64,000 nt of DNA, from NCBI RefSeq assembly GCF_963924675.1, contig NC_089222.1:558001-622000 (forward strand). Reading direction: 5' to 3'. Below are positions 60,714-64,000 of the stretch, piece by piece. Under the pieces are notes generated by a model. That model was not told the DNA's origin. It did not search any database and saw only the letters and a list, made by a program, of their open reading frames with translations. The DNA is from Phocoena phocoena (Eukaryota; Chordata; Mammalia; Artiodactyla; Phocoenidae). A program made the translations under genes and the position numbers. Position 1 is the first letter of the stretch, and each line of letters opens with the position of its first letter.

Positions 60714-62460
60714 TTGGCCAAAAAGTGCGTATGTGTTTTTTCCTGAATATATTCAGGAAAAAATGCATACGCACTTTTTGGCCAACCAAGCAAGCCTGTA
60801 AAGGAAATCTGCACTACAATGAAGTCTCACTGCCCCCCGGGCAAAAGGGCCATCTGAAAAAAGTGTAAAATCCAGAAAGGTAGGACAGGATATGGAGAAC
60901 AGGGAGCCTTGTTATGCTGATTGGCAGGATGTAAATTGCCAGCAGCCACCCTGGAGAAGTGTATGGTGTTTCCTGAAACACGTAAGAAACAAAGCAACAC
61001 AGCCTATGGCACTTCCACTTATGGTCCTATAGCTTACGGAAATTAAAATCAAAAACAGACAGCCACCCCAATATTTGGGACGGCTGTGTTCACAAGAAGC
61101 TCGTCTACAGTATCAGGTAAATATCCCAGAAAGCAAGAAATGGATAAAGAAGTTGTGGCACGTACGTACAATGCAATATCACTCAGCAATGAAATCTGTG
61201 TCATCAGGCCCGTAGCGGCATAGTGAGTGGATGCAGGTACGGTGATTCTACGGGAAATACGTCACACAGAAAAAGAAACATCATAAGATATCACTAATAC
61301 ATGGAATGTAAACTTGACTACACATGAACTGAATTACAAAACAGAACAAGGTCTCAAATTTAGAAAACCAACTAGTGCTTGCTTATGGGGAAAGGTGCCT
61401 TGGGGTGCTGCATAAAACCAGAGACTGAAATTAGCACAGATAACTTTCCATAAGCCAAATATGTAATAGACAAGACCTACTCCTTGCTCAACGAAATGGA
61501 CTCAACACCACATATTCAACGCCTAGGAATATACCTGACTAGGAAGAATCTTAAAACCCATGGATATATATGTCTCCGAAAGAGAATCAAGCATGTGTAC
61601 AGCGGCCGAAACGCAGCAGTGAATATCCGATAAATCCCATTATCAAAATAAATTTCGAAAACAAAACACAAAGACAGTGAAATAGAGAGCAATTCTTAAA
61701 TAATTCACTCAGGGCATGTGATGCAACCGGGATTGACCACATCTACACCCAGAGCTGGTTGAGACATAAGGCTGGACACTTCAGGCTGATAGCATTGGTG
61801 AGTTTCGGTGAGCAAATGCAGACCCTTTGAAGTTATACTGCATGGTACCCATTCCATGGGTCCCAACTCTCCAGGTTCAAGGGATTCTTCCTCCAGCTAA
61901 AACATGCATGGGAAACCCAGAGTATCGTCCACCGTGTGATTGGGAAACGATTTAAAATGCATCTCAGTTTTCGTATCCTGGTCCTCGGGTTCACCATTCC
62001 AGATGCTTTACTAACACTCTCCCCGCTTGGAGAGTCAGTGCCTTTAACCTCCTCTTTGGCACAGCTTGCAATTTCTGTGCAAGATGAACAGGAATAGGGA
62101 GAACCAATGAGAGACTAGCTGTAGGTGTCTGCACGGGCAAATGTAACGCTCATTGCCCACCAGGAAGAGGAATTAAACAAAGGCTCAGTGTGCCCTGCTG
62201 GAAACAGATTAGGGCCTGAAGCAATCCTGCGGTTTTGTGCCCAGCTCACAAGAAAGCGAGTTGAAGAAAGGAGCTCAGGGGCACTGTAATTCACAAACCT
62301 GCAGAGTTATAAATGACAGCTATCCTCCAAAAGTATATTGAAGTAAGCCTGCGAAGGGGACTTGAAAGCGGGGCAGAATTTCAGGAAAATGATTGCAGGG
62401 GGTAGACTGGAATTGCCCTGAAAGCATAGGAAAAGAGGCACAACGTCGACAATGATGCAC
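60714..62460 (+). repeat. Monomer B11, subtype I; dimer unit 2, first half
   Basis: The palindrome shows a matched change in both arms (AAAAAGTGCG on the left, CGCACTTTTT on the right), so pairing is kept at that position. Confidence 0.88.
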
Positions 62461-64000
62461 TTGGCCAAAAAGGGTATATGCATTTTTTCCTGAATATATT
62501 CAGGAAAAAACGCATACGCCCTTTTTGGCCAACCAAGCAAGCCTGTAAAGGAAATCTGCACTACAATGAAGTCTCACTGCCCCCCGGGCAGGAGGGACAT
62601 CTGAAAAAAGTGTAAAATCCAGAAAGGTAGGACAGGATATGGAGAACAGGGAGCCTTGTTATGCTGATTGGCAGGATGTAAATTGCCAACAGCCACCCTG
62701 GAGAAATGTATGGTGTTTCCTGAAACACGTAAGAAATAAAGCAACACAGCCTTTGGCAATTGCACTTATGGTCCTATTCCTTAGGGAAATTAAAAGCAAA
62801 AACAGAGAGCCACCCCCAAGTTTGGGACGGCTGTGTTCCCAAGTAGCTCTTCTACAGTACCAGATAAATATCCCAGAAAGCAAAAAATGGATAAAGAAGT
62901 TGTGGAACGTACGTGCAATGCAGTATCACTCAGCAATGAAATCTGTGTCATCAGGCCCGTAGCGGCATAGTGAGTGGATGCAGGTGCAGTGATTCTACGT
63001 GAACTACGTCACACAGAAAAAGAAACATCATAAGTTATCACTAATACACGGAATGTAAACTTGACTACACATGGACTGAATTACAAAACAGAACAGGGTC
63101 TCAAATTAGGAAAACCAACTAGTGCTTGCTTATGGGGAAAGGTGCATTGGGGTGCTGCATAAAACCAGAGACTGAAATTAGCACAGATAACATTCCATAA
63201 GCCAAATATGTAATAGACAAGACCTACTCCTTGCTCAACGAAATGGACTCAACACCACATATTCAACGCCTAAGAATATCCCTGACTAGGAAGAATCTTA
63301 AAACCCATGTATATATGTCTCCGTAAGAGAATCAAGCGTGTGTATAGCGGCCGAAATGCAGCAGTGAAAATCCGATAAATCCCATTATCAAAATAAATTT
63401 CGAAAACAAAACACAAAGACAGTGAAATAGAGAGCAATTCTTAAATAATTCACTCAGGACATGTGATGAAACCAGGATTGACCACATCTACACCCAGAGC
63501 TGGTTGAGACATAAGGCTGGACACTTCAGGCTGATAGCATTGGTGAGTTTCGGTGAGCAAATGCAGACCCTTTGAAGTCATACTGCATGGTACCCATTCC
63601 ATGGGTCCCAACTCTCCAGGTTCAAGACATTCTTCCTCCAGCTAAAACATGCATGGGAAACCCAGAGTATCGTCCACCGTGTGATTGGGAAACGATTTAA
63701 AATGCATCTCAGTTTTCGTATCCTGGTCCTCGGGTTCACCATTCCAGATGCTTTACTAACACTCTCCCTGCTTGGAGAGTCAGTGCCTTTAACCTCCTGT
63801 TTGGCACAGCTTGCAATTTCTGTGCAAGATGAACAGGAATAGGGAGAACCAATGAGAGACTAGCTGTAGGTGTCTGCACGGGCAAATGTAACGCTCATTG
63901 CCCACCAGGAAGAGGAATTAACCAAAGGCTCAGTGTGCCCTGCTGGAAACAGATTAGGGCCGGAAGCAATCTTGTGGTTTTGTACAGAGCTCACAAGAAA
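62461..64000 (+). repeat. Monomer B12, subtype II; dimer unit 2, second half (cut by window end)
   Basis: Same private marker set as B10; the 107-codon frame is open (62639-62962). The window ends about 200 bp before the next palindrome would be expected. Confidence 0.88.

Larger units (their letters stand above)
44991..64000 (+). repeat. Satellite array B, 10 complete monomers and one partial, runs off window
   Basis: Same monomer and orientation as array A. Palindrome starts are at 44991, 46738, 48486, 50233, 51980, 53728, 55475, 57222, 58969, 60714 and 62461, with periods of 1,745-1,748 bp. Subtypes in order: I, I variant, mixed, II, II, II-like, I, I, II, I, II. The last four alternate as a dimer. 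Confidence 0.95.

Overview
This window is mammalian repetitive DNA, most probably from a cetacean. Two arrays of a tandem repeat with a period of about 1,746 bp cover most of it. That period fits what I recall of the 'common cetacean satellite': about 1.75 kb in most whale families and about 1.58 kb in delphinids, which would favour a non-delphinid whale. The LINE-1 (L1) fragments have the 3'UTR type I associate with cetartiodactyls. I could not run a database search, so the species call is an inference. There are no bacterial genes, no CRISPR array, and no intact protein-coding gene that I recognise.

Layout: 1-584 is a flank with an old L1 3'UTR piece. 585-2,892 holds diverged edge copies of the satellite. 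2,893-29,087 holds 15 homogeneous monomers of array A. 29,088-31,544 is a diverging distal copy carrying a minus-strand L1 with target-site duplications. 31,545-36,313 is an unrelated minisatellite: ~54-bp subrepeats in an 11-subunit higher-order repeat of ~592 bp. 36,314-37,437 is a degenerate piece of satellite. 37,441-38,165 is a plus-strand L1 tail. 38,166-42,098 is the only non-satellite stretch of real length; it holds a candidate minus-strand promoter and first exon, two small tandem repeats, and the decayed 3' part of a gammaretrovirus-like endogenous retrovirus. At 42,099 the sequence of position 1 starts again at about 99% identity (offset 42,098), leading into array B, which runs off the window end.

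Monomer structure, using the copy at 16,871-18,617: a perfect 72-bp palindrome; then ~430 bp collinear with the end of L1 ORF2; then ~460 bp collinear with an L1 3'UTR including AATAAA; then ~790 bp of unknown origin. I recall a 1998 report (Kapitonov, Holmquist and Jurka) that an L1 repeat is the basic unit of cetacean heterochromatin satellites, so L1 ancestry is probably known. The palindrome, the two interleaved monomer subtypes (I and II), the emerging I-II dimer at 57-64 kb, the near-identical neighbours at 10.5-14.0 kb, and the ~42-kb repetition of the array edge are the structures most worth checking.

Almost every long open frame here is a by-product of satellite homogenisation. They recur once per monomer and decay at the array edges, so I did not annotate them as genes.
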